64,000 nucleotides of DNA from Paraburkholderia nodosa (GTDB lineage Bacteria; Pseudomonadota; Gammaproteobacteria; Burkholderiales; Burkholderiaceae), in NCBI RefSeq assembly GCF_001718195.1, contig NZ_MCNV01000010.1:226155-290154 (forward strand), read 5' to 3'. Made by a program: the position numbers and the translations under genes. Shown here one piece after another: positions 17,881 to 25,817 of this stretch. Within the stretch, counting starts at the first letter, position 1. Every line of letters starts with the position of its first letter. The notes below the pieces were generated by a model, which worked only from the letters and a program-made list of their open reading frames with translations, was not told the origin of the DNA and searched no databases.

Positions 17881-18114
17881 TTACTTGATGAGTCCCTTCT
17901 GTCGTCGATAGACGTCGGTCGGCAGGCCGCCCCATCCCCAGTTTTCCGTTGGTACCTCTTCGATGACGACGAAAGTCGCCTCCAGTGGCTTGTTCAGCAC
18001 GTCGAGCATGAGCTGGCTCGCGCCCTTGATGAGCAGCGCCTTTTCTTCCGCCGTGACGGAATCCGTGCCGGGCCGTGTGCCCTCGCGCGTAACCTGAATT
18101 GTGACGATCGGCAT
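17881..18114 (-). CDS. 4-oxalocrotonate tautomerase family protein
   Basis: A 77-residue protein starting MPIVTIQVTREG. After removal of Met, Pro1 would be the catalytic base, as in all tautomerases of this fold. The length fits the short subfamily, slightly longer than the 62-residue XylH type, with an extended C-terminus. It lies 90 bases downstream of the SDR gene on the same strand and is likely co-transcribed. The substrate cannot be determined. Confidence 0.88.
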   Translation of the reverse strand: MPIVTIQVTREGTRPGTDSVTAEEKALLIKGASQLMLDVLNKPLEATFVVIEEVPTENWGWGGLPTDVYRRQKGLIK

Positions 18115-18204
18115 TTCGCTTTCCTTAATGGTGATCGTTGGAAGGAGCGCCGGCGACCGGCGCTCCTCTTCGGCCCGGTGGGGCCCTGTGGAGCGCAGTG
18201 CTCT

Positions 18205-18915
18205 TTAGTGGCCGGCGACCTGGCCGCCGTCAACGTGGAGGATTTCGCCCGTCACGAAGGGCGCCGAGTCGAGATAGAGGATGGCGTTCACGATGTCGCT
18301 CATCTCGCCCATATGCCCCATCGGATGCAGCGCGCCGAGCGCAGCGTGGGTTTCAGGCGCGTGCATCGGCGACTTGATGATGCCAGGCGAAACCGCATTG
18401 GCGCGAATGCCGCGCTTCGCGTACTCGATCGCCAGCGAGCGCGTTGCGGCAGCAAGACCGCCCTTGCTCAGCGAGGCCAGCACCGACGGGACGCCGTCGA
18501 TTGCGTGATCGACGAGCGTCGTCGTGATCGTGAGGACGTGGCCGCTCTCGTGCTTTTCCATCTCTGCAATGGCGAGCTGCGTGATATGGAAGAAACCGTC
18601 GAGGTTGGTGCCCTTGATCGCCGCGTAGTCTTCCGCGGTGTATTGCGTGAACGGCTTCGCGATGAAAATGCCCGCGTTGTTGATCAGCGTATCGACGCGG
18701 CCAAAACGCGAGACGGCCGTTTCGATGACGCGGCGAGCCGTGGCCGGGTCGGCGATATCGCCGGCCACTGCGACGAGATCGCTATCGTCAGTCTGTTTGA
18801 TGTTGCGCGACGTCGCGACCACCTTGTGGCCGAGTGCGCGGAATGCCCTGGCGGCTTCGGCGCCGATGCCTTGCGATGCGCCAGTGATCACGATGACTTT
18901 GGGGGATTGACTCAT
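18205..18915 (-). CDS. Short-chain dehydrogenase/reductase-like protein lacking the catalytic Tyr
   Basis: A 236-residue Rossmann-fold protein. The cofactor motif TGASQGIG is at residues 11-18 and NNAG is at about 81-84, so NAD(P) binding is expected. In the catalytic YxxxK motif the lysine is present (ASLSKGG) but the position of the tyrosine is alanine, and the usual serine region reads TITTTL. Either the chemistry is unusual or it is a binding or structural protein. It is about 80% identical by eye to the SDR at 55606-56313, which has the same substitution. The tautomerase gene follows downstream and a VOC gene lies upstream on the same strand. Confidence 0.85.
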   Translation of the reverse strand: MSQSPKVIVITGASQGIGAEAARAFRALGHKVVATSRNIKQTDDSDLVAVAGDIADPATARRVIETAVSRFGRVDTLINNAGIFIAKPFTQYTAEDYAAIKGTNLDGFFHITQLAIAEMEKHESGHVLTITTTLVDHAIDGVPSVLASLSKGGLAAATRSLAIEYAKRGIRANAVSPGIIKSPMHAPETHAALGALHPMGHMGEMSDIVNAILYLDSAPFVTGEILHVDGGQVAGH

Positions 18916-19174
18916 ATGAACCTCGAAGTACGTTGGACTCAGTTTCTGATCGGGCTTGCTGCTCCGATGACGACCAATTTACGCATCCGCGCTCCCCGTT
19001 TGAATACAGGACGCGGACAAACAGTTGTGAGTCGCAGGAACAAATGAGAGCGGGCAGGGGGCGACGGCGTGCGGCGGAAAAGGTCATGCGAATGACGCTT
19101 GCGTCGATTTGGATAACTGATTGATTGGGGAAGACCTTGCCGCGCCAATCCTCACACGCGGTTGTCTGCGAAGC

Positions 19175-19597
19175 TCAGGAGGCGTGCGTGCGCGGACCGT
19201 GGTCGAATTCGAGCCTGATCCCGCCCGGTTCGTACACCATGGTATGGCGTTTCGGCCCCGGACCGAGGTTTTCCGGCGCAAATTCGATGTTCACGCCGGG
19301 CCAGTCGGACACGCGCGAAAAGATATCGTCGAGCGCTTCTTCGCTGCCTACGCGCAAGGCAAGATGATGCAGGCCCACATGGGTCTTGCGGTCGAACTCG
19401 ACCAGGCGGCTTGGGTCGGTGACTTGCCAGAGGGTCAACATGACGTGACCGTCCGAAACGAACGCCGCTGGATAACTGGGTCTTTCGCCAACCTGTTTCC
19501 AACCCAGGCAATTCACGAAGAAGTCACGCGTGAGATTCAGGTCGCGCACAGTCAGTCCGACGTGATCGATGCCCAGCGTAAGCGGTTTGTCAGTCAT
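19175..19597 (-). CDS. VOC (glyoxalase/bleomycin-resistance fold) family protein
   Basis: A 140-residue protein. The start GIDHVGLTVRDLNLTRDFF is typical of a metal-binding vicinal-oxygen-chelate module, with His at the first metal position, a second His in HHLAL, and a Glu in IRLEFDHG near the end. The family includes glyoxalases, ring-cleavage dioxygenases and antibiotic-binding proteins, and I cannot choose between these. An AGGAGA ribosome-binding site precedes the ATG. It is the most upstream gene of a minus-strand group with the SDR and tautomerase, but a gap of about 260 bases separates it from the SDR. Confidence 0.85.
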   Translation of the reverse strand: MTDKPLTLGIDHVGLTVRDLNLTRDFFVNCLGWKQVGERPSYPAAFVSDGHVMLTLWQVTDPSRLVEFDRKTHVGLHHLALRVGSEEALDDIFSRVSDWPGVNIEFAPENLGPGPKRHTMVYEPGGIRLEFDHGPRTHAS

Positions 19598-19806
19598 GTT
19601 TCGATTCTCCTGAATAAAGAGTGCGCCGATCTCGCGTTCCGCACTTCACGGATCAAAACTCTGCCGAAACAATATAGCTGTGAAGTTCGGCGTCGATTAT
19701 CGCTTGCCGGTCACATCACTTTTTACACCGTGTATCGCGTCGCGCAGAGGGCGGTTGGGCGAGGCGCCGGCCCGTCTCATGCGGCTTCGGAAACTTTCTT
19801 GCACAC

Positions 19807-19822
19807 ATCTGCAATGTCAGAT
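19807..19822. promoter_or_regulatory. MarR operator site 1 (ATCTG-N6-CAGAT) in the marR1 promoter
   Basis: A perfect five-base inverted repeat with six-base spacing lies between a possible -35 (TTGCAC, 19799-19804) and a good -10 (TATAGT, 19822-19827, 17-base spacer). The same element recurs three more times in the next 2.7 kb, each time before a gene of this efflux locus. Confidence 0.7.
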
Positions 19823-19855
19823 ATAGTCCGGATCAGATATCCAGGAGGGCAATCG

Positions 19856-20293
19856 ATGAACGATCCCGTCAATGAAGATTTCGAGCGCACGCAGAAGCTG
19901 GCGTTTGTGCTCGGTCAGGCGCACCACTTGATGGCCACCGAACTCAGGGCAGGGCTGAAGGACGCCGGGCTGAACCTGCAGGAGCGCGGCATTCTGCTGA
20001 CGCTGGCCGGTGGGAGCGCGAAGACGCCGGCGGCGCTGGCAAAGCTGCTTGGCGTCCACCCCGCCCGGATGACCCGCGTGCTGGACAAGCTCGAAACCAG
20101 CGGGCTCGTGGAGCGCGCGCGCAACGGCACGGATCGGCGCCTCGTGGACGTTTCGTTGACGCGGGAGGGCAGCGTGGTCGCGGCGCGAAATACAGACGTC
20201 GCGCCTGGCGCCTGGAGCGAGCGGCTCTCGCACTTCTCGAAGTCCGACTTCGACGCGTTGAGCACGCTGCTGTTCAGATTGCTTCATGGCTAG
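19856..20293 (+). CDS. MarR family transcriptional regulator (first of two)
   Basis: A 145-residue winged-helix regulator. The recognition region TPAALAKLLGVHPARMTRVLDKLETSGLVER followed by the wing GTDRRLVDVSLT is diagnostic of MarR. The frame opens at 19121, but the ATG at 19856 follows a CAGGAGGG ribosome-binding site and starts at the expected first helix. It precedes an EmrB-type exporter by 88 bases. The operator in its own promoter suggests autorepression, relieved by a phenolic or drug ligand as is usual for the family. Confidence 0.93.
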   Translation: MNDPVNEDFERTQKLAFVLGQAHHLMATELRAGLKDAGLNLQERGILLTLAGGSAKTPAALAKLLGVHPARMTRVLDKLETSGLVERARNGTDRRLVDVSLTREGSVVAARNTDVAPGAWSERLSHFSKSDFDALSTLLFRLLHG

Positions 20294-20316
20294 GACGGCA
20301 TTTTTTTTGCCCAATT

Positions 20317-20332
20317 ATCAGACATGTCAGAT
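20317..20332. promoter_or_regulatory. MarR operator site 2 (ATCAG-N6-CAGAT) upstream of the EmrB-type gene
   Basis: One mismatch from the consensus, same spacing. It lies between a weak -35 (TTGCCC, 20307-20312) and a weak -10 (GATAAC, 20330-20335). Confidence 0.65.
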
Positions 20333-20381
20333 AACGGCCCGTGGTTGACGGGACATTCGCATCCAGACGAGAGAACCTAAC

Positions 20382-21944
20382 ATGAATTCTTCGACCAACC
20401 CAGGCGGGCCGCCCCAGCTGACTGGCGCGAAGTTCGCACTGGGCACCTTCGCCGTGGCGCTCGCCACCTTCATGAACGTGCTGGATTCGTCGATCGCCAA
20501 CGTTGCGATTCCCACGCTCTCCGGTAACCTCGGTGTGTCGATCGACGAAGGGACATGGGTCATCACGCTGTTCGCCGCGGCCAATGCGGTGTCCATTCCG
20601 TTGACCGGGTGGCTGACGCAGCGCGTGGGCCAGGTCAAGCTGTTCGTCTGGGCGATCCTGCTGTTCGTGCTTTCGTCGGCAGCGTGCGGCATGGCCCCGA
20701 ACCTGCTGACACTGCTGGTCGCCCGTATCGTTCAGGGCGCCGTGGCGGGGCCACTTGTGCCATTGTCGCAAGCCTTGCTGCTCGCTTCCTTCCCCAAGGA
20801 AAAGAGTTCGAACGCGCTGGCGCTGTGGGCGATGACCGCAACCGTTGGACCCATCGCGGGCCCGGCGCTCGGCGGCTGGATTACCGACAGCTACAGCTGG
20901 TCGTGGATCTTCTATATCAACGTACCGGTCGGCCTCTTTGCCGCCGGCGTGGTATGGGCAATCTATCGCGACCGCGAGACGCCGGCACGCAAACTGCCCA
21001 TCGACAAGGTCGGGCTGATCTCGCTTATCGCGTGGGTCGCGCCGCTGCAGATCATGCTCGACAAGGGCAAGGACCTCGACTGGTTCAGCTCGCCGGTCAT
21101 CTGGGTGCTCACGATCGTCGCCGCGGTCGGCTTCGTGTTCTTCCTGATCTGGGAATTGACAGAGGAAAAACCGATCGTCAACCTGCGGCTGTTCGCCAAA
21201 CGCAACTTCCTCGGCGGCACGATTGCGATTTCGGTCGCGTATGCGATCTTCTTTGCAAACCTCGTGATCCTGCCGCAGTGGATTCAGGGCTTTCTCGGCT
21301 ACCGCGCGGTGGATGCGGGGCTCGTTACCGCGCCGCTGGGGATTTTCGCGGTGATTCTGGCCCCCGTGATGGGCAAGGTCATGCCGCGCTCCGATTTGCG
21401 GGTGCTAGCCACCCTGGCGTTCGTGGGCTTCGCCGCCGTGTTCTTCATGCGCTCGAACTACACGACCGGCGTGGATGCGTGGACGCTGATTCTGCCGACG
21501 CTGCAGCAAGGCGTTCCCACGGCGCTGTTCTTCACGCCGCTCACCGGCATCATCCTCTCGGGTCTGCGGCCCGACGAGATTCCGGCGGCCGCGGGTCTGT
21601 CCAACTTCGCGCGCATTTTCGCCGGCGCCGTGGGTACGTCGCTGATGAGCAACGCCTGGAACGACCGCACGATCCTCCACCACGCCCGGCTCGCCGAGCA
21701 GACGAGCGTCGAGAATCCCGCGTTCACCGGCGCGATTGCGCACCTGCAGGCGACGCTGGGCGGCGGCGTTCCCAAGGCCACGGCCTTCTACGAAAGCTCG
21801 CTCAACGCGCAAGCCACCATGCTGGGGTTGAACGACATCTTCTGGATATCGGCGGTGATCTTCGTCGTCATCATCCCGCTGATCTGGGTGACGAGGCCGG
21901 TCAAGGGCGGTGGCGCGGGCGCGGCAGCCGCTGGCGGACACTGA
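20382..21944 (+). CDS. emrB: DHA2 family MFS exporter, EmrB-type
   Basis: A 520-residue, 14-segment inner-membrane proton antiporter. LDSSIANVAIP in the first segment and GPALGGWIT in the fifth are the DHA2 signatures, and the protein is close in length to E. coli EmrB. It would pair with the HlyD-type adaptor at 24102 and the outer-membrane factor at 22544 to pump hydrophobic or aromatic compounds across both membranes. The MarR gene upstream and the operator between them point to drug-inducible expression. Unusually, a second MarR gene separates it from its partners. Confidence 0.92.
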   Translation: MNSSTNPGGPPQLTGAKFALGTFAVALATFMNVLDSSIANVAIPTLSGNLGVSIDEGTWVITLFAAANAVSIPLTGWLTQRVGQVKLFVWAILLFVLSSAACGMAPNLLTLLVARIVQGAVAGPLVPLSQALLLASFPKEKSSNALALWAMTATVGPIAGPALGGWITDSYSWSWIFYINVPVGLFAAGVVWAIYRDRETPARKLPIDKVGLISLIAWVAPLQIMLDKGKDLDWFSSPVIWVLTIVAAVGFVFFLIWELTEEKPIVNLRLFAKRNFLGGTIAISVAYAIFFANLVILPQWIQGFLGYRAVDAGLVTAPLGIFAVILAPVMGKVMPRSDLRVLATLAFVGFAAVFFMRSNYTTGVDAWTLILPTLQQGVPTALFFTPLTGIILSGLRPDEIPAAAGLSNFARIFAGAVGTSLMSNAWNDRTILHHARLAEQTSVENPAFTGAIAHLQATLGGGVPKATAFYESSLNAQATMLGLNDIFWISAVIFVVIIPLIWVTRPVKGGGAGAAAAGGH

Positions 21945-21995
21945 ATTCTGCAGTTGAACCCGGTCCGGAGGGCCGACGAGTCTCGCGTGTTTTTC

Positions 21996-22024
21996 TTGAC
22001 AGTATCTGATAATGCAGATATTGT
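21996..22024 (+). promoter_or_regulatory. Promoter of marR2 with operator site 3 in its spacer
   Basis: TTGACA (-35, 21996-22001) and TATTGT (-10, 22019-22024) are separated by 17 bases. The spacer and -10 hold ATCTG-ATAATG-CAGAT (22004-22019), extendable to TATCTG/CAGATA. A bound repressor here would directly block RNA polymerase. Confidence 0.75.
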
Positions 22025-22049
22025 GCCGTTCAACACGGAGGATGTCGCG

Positions 22050-22487
22050 ATGGACCACTACACGACGAGAAATTTCATGCTTACGGAAAGTGTCGGTTTC
22101 AGGATCGTCAAGGCGCGCAATCTGATCGTCGCTGAGATGGATTCCGCGCTCAAGGACCTCGACATCACGGGCCAGCAAATGGGCATTCTGCTTTCGCTGA
22201 AGCAGGGTATGGCGACCACGCCGTTCGAACTGTCGAAGCTGCTCGGCATCGATACGGGCCTCATGACGCGGATGCTGGACAAGCTGGAAACCAAGGGATT
22301 GCTGGAGCGTTCGCGCGACGCAGACGACCGTCGTGTGGTCAATCTGAACCTCACGCCAAAGGGACTGGAAACGGCAGCGCAGATTCCGGAAGTCGCGCCG
22401 CAAGTGTTGAACGCACGCCTGCGCAAATTCACCAAGGCGGAGTTCGCCGAACTGAACCGCCTGCTTCGCAAGTTCACAGACGACTGA
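22050..22487 (+). CDS. MarR family transcriptional regulator (second of two)
   Basis: A 145-residue regulator of the same length and architecture as the one at 19856: recognition helix TPFELSKLLGIDTGLMTRMLDKLE and wing DADDRRVVNLNLT. The two are clearly related but diverged. An ACGGAGG site about 9 bases upstream supports the ATG at 22050; the frame extends back to 21954 without conserved content. It sits between the exporter gene and the outer-membrane factor gene, under a promoter with a copy of the shared operator, so cross-regulation between the two MarR proteins is possible. Confidence 0.92.
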   Translation: MDHYTTRNFMLTESVGFRIVKARNLIVAEMDSALKDLDITGQQMGILLSLKQGMATTPFELSKLLGIDTGLMTRMLDKLETKGLLERSRDADDRRVVNLNLTPKGLETAAQIPEVAPQVLNARLRKFTKAEFAELNRLLRKFTDD

Positions 22488-22490
22488 ACG

Positions 22491-22517
22491 GTGCGGCCGT
22501 GGCGCCGCGCTTTTTTT
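22491..22517 (+). terminator. Probable terminator of marR2
   Basis: GTGCGGC pairs with GCCGCGC (one G-U pair) around a six-base loop, followed by seven T, just after the marR2 stop codon. Confidence 0.6.
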
Positions 22518-22526
22518 CGACCATTA

Positions 22527-22542
22527 ATCTGATATGTCAGAA
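22527..22542. promoter_or_regulatory. MarR operator site 4 (ATCTG-N6-CAGAA) abutting the outer-membrane-factor start codon
   Basis: One mismatch from consensus and same spacing as the other sites. It ends one base before the ATG at 22544 and leaves no room for a Shine-Dalgarno sequence. Confidence 0.6.
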
Positions 22543-22543
22543 A

Positions 22544-24067
22544 ATGAAATCTCAGACTTCTAAAGCAAGCATCGGTACCCATACGCTGAAGCTGGGCGTA
22601 TCGGCGATCGCAATGGCCACGCTGGCGGCTTGCGCCAACTACGCGGGCATCCACAGCGACAAGCAGATGCCCCAGCCGCAACAGTTCGAGACGGCGCAGA
22701 GCCTGCCGCAGGAGCAGGGGCACTGGCCGTCCGCCGATTGGGTCGACCAGTTCGGCGACGCGCAGCTCAAGGCGCTGATTGCCGAAGCGCTGCAGGGTAG
22801 CCCGAGCGTCGAGCAGGCCAAGGCACGGGTGGCCCAGGCACAGGCCTATAGCGAAACCGCGAAAGCGGGCACGCTGCCGCGCGTGGACGCCAGCTACACG
22901 CTCACGCGTCAGCAGTACAGCAGCACGGCGCTGATTCCGCCGCCGTATGCCGGCTCGTGGCAGACCGAAAACAAGGGGCTGCTTACCGCATCCTACGATC
23001 TCGATCTGTGGGGCAAGAACCGCGAGGCACTGCGCGCAGCCGTTTCGGAGACGGCCGCGAGCGAGGCCGACGAGGAAGTGGTCAAGCTGACGCTGGATAC
23101 CTCGATCGCACGCACCTACAACCAGCTGGCGCGGCTCTACGCGCTGCGCGACATCGCGCAGGAAGAAGTCACGCGCCGCGAGCAGATCGACCGCATCACG
23201 GCGGGCCGCATTGCCACGGGTCTCGACACGCAGGTGGAACGCAAGACCGCGCAGGCGAACCTGGCGACGAGCCGTTCTCGCGTGAGCGCGCTCGACGGCA
23301 GCATTCTCACGACGCGCTACCAGCTGGCCGCGCTGCTGGGCAAGGGCCCCGACCGCGGACTCGCGATCACGCGGCCGACGCTCGGCGTGGGCGACGAGGT
23401 GCGTTTGCCGGACAACCTGCCCGCCGACCTCGTGAGCCGGCGCCCGGACATCGTCGCGGCCCGCTGGCGCGTGGACGCGATCACGCACGAGGTCAAGGAG
23501 GCGAAGGCCGAGTTCTATCCGGACATCAACCTGAGCGCCGCGCTCGGTCTGGACGCCTTCGGCTTCGGCCGCTTCCTGACCGCCGCGAGCCGCACGGCGT
23601 CGGTTGGCCCCGCGGTCCATCTGCCGATCTTCGACGGCGGCGAACTGCGTGCGCAGTTGAAGGGCCGCTACGCCGAGTTCGACTACGCCGTGGCCGCTTA
23701 CGACCAGACGCTCATTGGCGCGCTCAGCGGCGTGGCCACGCAGCTCGCGCAGATCCATTCGAGCGACGCACAGCTCGTCGATGCCGAAACCGCGCAGCAG
23801 GCGGCACGCGACGCCGATCAGCTCGCGCTTACGCAATACAAGGGCGGCTTGACCAATCAGCTCACGGTGCTCAACGCCGACGTCACGGCACTGAACGCCG
23901 ACGAAGCCATCGCCAACCTGAAGATGGATCGCCGCGACGAGCAGATTGCGCTGGCTTCGGATTTGGGCGGCGGCTATGTCGACACTTCGGCCGATGCCGG
24001 TCACCACGCCGACCTTGCCGCCCAACCGAACCCTCAAACCAATTCCATCATTGCCGCCGCGCGTTGA
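22544..24067 (+). CDS. Efflux outer-membrane lipoprotein, NodT/OprM family
   Basis: A 507-residue TolC-like channel. The signal peptide ends with lipobox LAAC, predicting lipid attachment. The chain contains two copies of the long-helix OEP repeat, with WWGKNR-like DLWGKNREALRAA and the conserved RRPDIVAARWRV. It completes the tripartite pump with the EmrB-type exporter and the adaptor that follows after 34 bases. The start is uncertain: the ATG at 22544 has no ribosome-binding site and directly follows a terminator and an operator, but later ATGs would destroy the signal peptide. A leaderless or reinitiating mRNA may be involved. Confidence 0.88.
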   Translation: MKSQTSKASIGTHTLKLGVSAIAMATLAACANYAGIHSDKQMPQPQQFETAQSLPQEQGHWPSADWVDQFGDAQLKALIAEALQGSPSVEQAKARVAQAQAYSETAKAGTLPRVDASYTLTRQQYSSTALIPPPYAGSWQTENKGLLTASYDLDLWGKNREALRAAVSETAASEADEEVVKLTLDTSIARTYNQLARLYALRDIAQEEVTRREQIDRITAGRIATGLDTQVERKTAQANLATSRSRVSALDGSILTTRYQLAALLGKGPDRGLAITRPTLGVGDEVRLPDNLPADLVSRRPDIVAARWRVDAITHEVKEAKAEFYPDINLSAALGLDAFGFGRFLTAASRTASVGPAVHLPIFDGGELRAQLKGRYAEFDYAVAAYDQTLIGALSGVATQLAQIHSSDAQLVDAETAQQAARDADQLALTQYKGGLTNQLTVLNADVTALNADEAIANLKMDRRDEQIALASDLGGGYVDTSADAGHHADLAAQPNPQTNSIIAAAR

Positions 24068-24101
24068 ACGGCATGTTTGCATACCCGTCAGGAGAACTGA
24101 A

Positions 24102-25397
24102 ATGAGCGAAACGATCACGACCGACCGCGAGCCGGTGGATCAACTCGACGAGAGCAAAGGCGGCGCGCAAGCGACCCCGGCCAAGGACGACCAGCAGGCC
24201 ACGCCCCCGGGCCGCCGCAAGCGTCTGATCGCGCTGCTCGGCGCCGTGACGTTGATTGCGGGCGCGGCGTACGGCGCGTACTACTTCACGGAAGGCCGCT
24301 TTTACGAATCGACCGACGATGCCTATGTGAGCGGCAATCTCGTGCAGCTCACGCCGCAGGTCACGGGTACGGTGGTGGCCGTCGACACCGACGACACGCA
24401 GATCGTGAAGCAGGGCGACCCGGTCGTGACGCTCGATCCGGCCGACGCAAGAATCGCGCTGGCCGATGCCGAAGCGTCGCTCGGCCAAACCGTGCGACGC
24501 GTAAGCGGCCTCTATGTCAACAACGACTTTTATGCAGCGAATGTGGCGCAACGCGAATCGGACCTGGCCCGCGCCAACGACGATCTGCGCCGTCGCACGG
24601 CCGTCGCGGACTCGGGCGCTGTGTCCGCAGAAGACATCGCCCACGCGCGCGACGCTGTGCAGGCCGCCCAGGCCGCGCTCGACGCCGCACGCCAGCAAGG
24701 GGCGGCGAATCACGCGCTGACCGATCGTACATCGGTCGAACAGCATCCGGATGTGCAGGCGGCCGCCTCGAAAGTGCGTGCGGCCTGGCTCGCGTATGCG
24801 CGCGATACCTTGCCCGCGCCCGTGACGGGTTATGTGGCGCAGCGCCAGGTGCAGGTGGGCGAGCGCGTGTCGCCCGGCACGCCGCTCATGGCAATCGTGC
24901 CGCTCGACGGCGTGTGGGTGGACGCGAACTTCAAGGAAGTGCAGCTCAAGCACATGCGCATTGGCCAGCCGGTGACGCTCATTGCGGATGTCTATGGCTC
25001 GAGCGTGAAGTATCACGGTCGTATCGAAGGCTTTTCGGCGGGCACGGGCAGCGCCTTCGCGACGCTGCCGGCGCAGAACGCCACGGGCAACTGGATCAAG
25101 ATCGTCCAGCGCCTGCCGGTGCGCATCGCGCTCGATCCTCGCGAACTCGCGGCGCGTCCGCTGCGCATCGGCCTTTCGATGACGGTGGATGCCGATACGC
25201 GCGACGAATCGGGCTCGCAGCTCGGCGCGGCGCAAAACACGCGCTATCGCACCGACGTCTTTGCACAGTACGACGCGCAAGCCGACGGCGAGATCGAAAA
25301 AATCATCAAGCAAAACGAAATGGCTGCACCGGCGACTGCGTCACAACCCTCGTCGCAACGTGTCGCTGCGCGCGATCACAAGGGCAACGCGGGCTAA
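24102..25397 (+). CDS. emrA: HlyD family membrane-fusion protein, EmrA-type
   Basis: A 431-residue periplasmic adaptor. One membrane anchor lies at residues 38-58 (LIALLGAVTLIAGAAYGAYY), followed by the EmrA signature STDDAYVSGNLVQLTPQVTG, a helical hairpin of about 120 residues and a barrel domain with LPAPVTGYVAQRQVQVGERVSPG. It bridges the exporter and the outer-membrane channel. A CAGGAGAACT ribosome-binding site precedes the ATG; the frame extends back into the channel gene. A C-terminal extension of about 50 polar residues is longer than usual. Confidence 0.93.
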   Translation: MSETITTDREPVDQLDESKGGAQATPAKDDQQATPPGRRKRLIALLGAVTLIAGAAYGAYYFTEGRFYESTDDAYVSGNLVQLTPQVTGTVVAVDTDDTQIVKQGDPVVTLDPADARIALADAEASLGQTVRRVSGLYVNNDFYAANVAQRESDLARANDDLRRRTAVADSGAVSAEDIAHARDAVQAAQAALDAARQQGAANHALTDRTSVEQHPDVQAAASKVRAAWLAYARDTLPAPVTGYVAQRQVQVGERVSPGTPLMAIVPLDGVWVDANFKEVQLKHMRIGQPVTLIADVYGSSVKYHGRIEGFSAGTGSAFATLPAQNATGNWIKIVQRLPVRIALDPRELAARPLRIGLSMTVDADTRDESGSQLGAAQNTRYRTDVFAQYDAQADGEIEKIIKQNEMAAPATASQPSSQRVAARDHKGNAG

Positions 25398-25419
25398 GGA
25401 AGGCTGGCTGCCCGGCCAG

Positions 25420-25444
25420 GCGCTTGCGCATCCGCTGCAAGCGC
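25420..25444 (+). terminator. Hairpin between the convergent emrA and arsR genes
   Basis: GCGCTTGC and GCAAGCGC form a perfect eight-base stem with a nine-base loop, followed by TTTGGG. It may act for the emrA side; the T-run is short. Confidence 0.45.
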
Positions 25445-25492
25445 TTTGGGCACCGCCTCGCGCAGGTAGTCCATGAACGTCTTGATCCCGGC

Positions 25493-25792
25493 CTACAAAT
25501 GCAGGCGAATCTGCTCGGCAAAGGTCCGTATCACTTCTTCGTTACGTGAAAGAAACATCCATTGTCCGATTCGCGTCGAAACGAGCAGTCCCGCTTCTAC
25601 CAGTACGGCAAGATGCGCGGATACGGTGGACTGCGAGAGCCCGCTGCGCGCCTGGATGGCGTGCGCGGGCACGCCGTGGCCCAGATCGACGTGGCCCTCT
25701 GGGAAGGCGTCGGCGGGGACCTTCAGCCACGCGAGGATGTCGCGCCGCAGTGGATTGGCGAGGGCCTTGTGAATCCGGTTCGCGTCTATCAT
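25493..25792 (-). CDS. ArsR family winged-helix regulator
   Basis: A 99-residue DNA-binding protein. HKALANPLRRDILAWL at the start and SGLSQSTVSAHLAVLVEAGLL in the recognition helix are typical of the ArsR family. It has no cysteine at all, so it lacks the metal-sensing CVC site and probably senses something else. It is the last gene of a minus-strand group: 25 bases separate it from the DJ-1-like gene, which follows the 2-oxoglutarate dehydrogenase E1 gene by six bases. It may repress this operon. Confidence 0.9.
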   Translation of the reverse strand: MIDANRIHKALANPLRRDILAWLKVPADAFPEGHVDLGHGVPAHAIQARSGLSQSTVSAHLAVLVEAGLLVSTRIGQWMFLSRNEEVIRTFAEQIRLHL

Positions 25793-25817
25793 GGCGTTCC
25801 TTGCGCTCTCGCGTGCT

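Noticed and set aside
22058..24118. A 686-codon open frame on the minus strand
   Set aside because: It runs antisense through the outer-membrane channel and marR2 genes. Its product is Arg/Gln-rich without any known motif, as expected for a shadow frame in GC-rich DNA.
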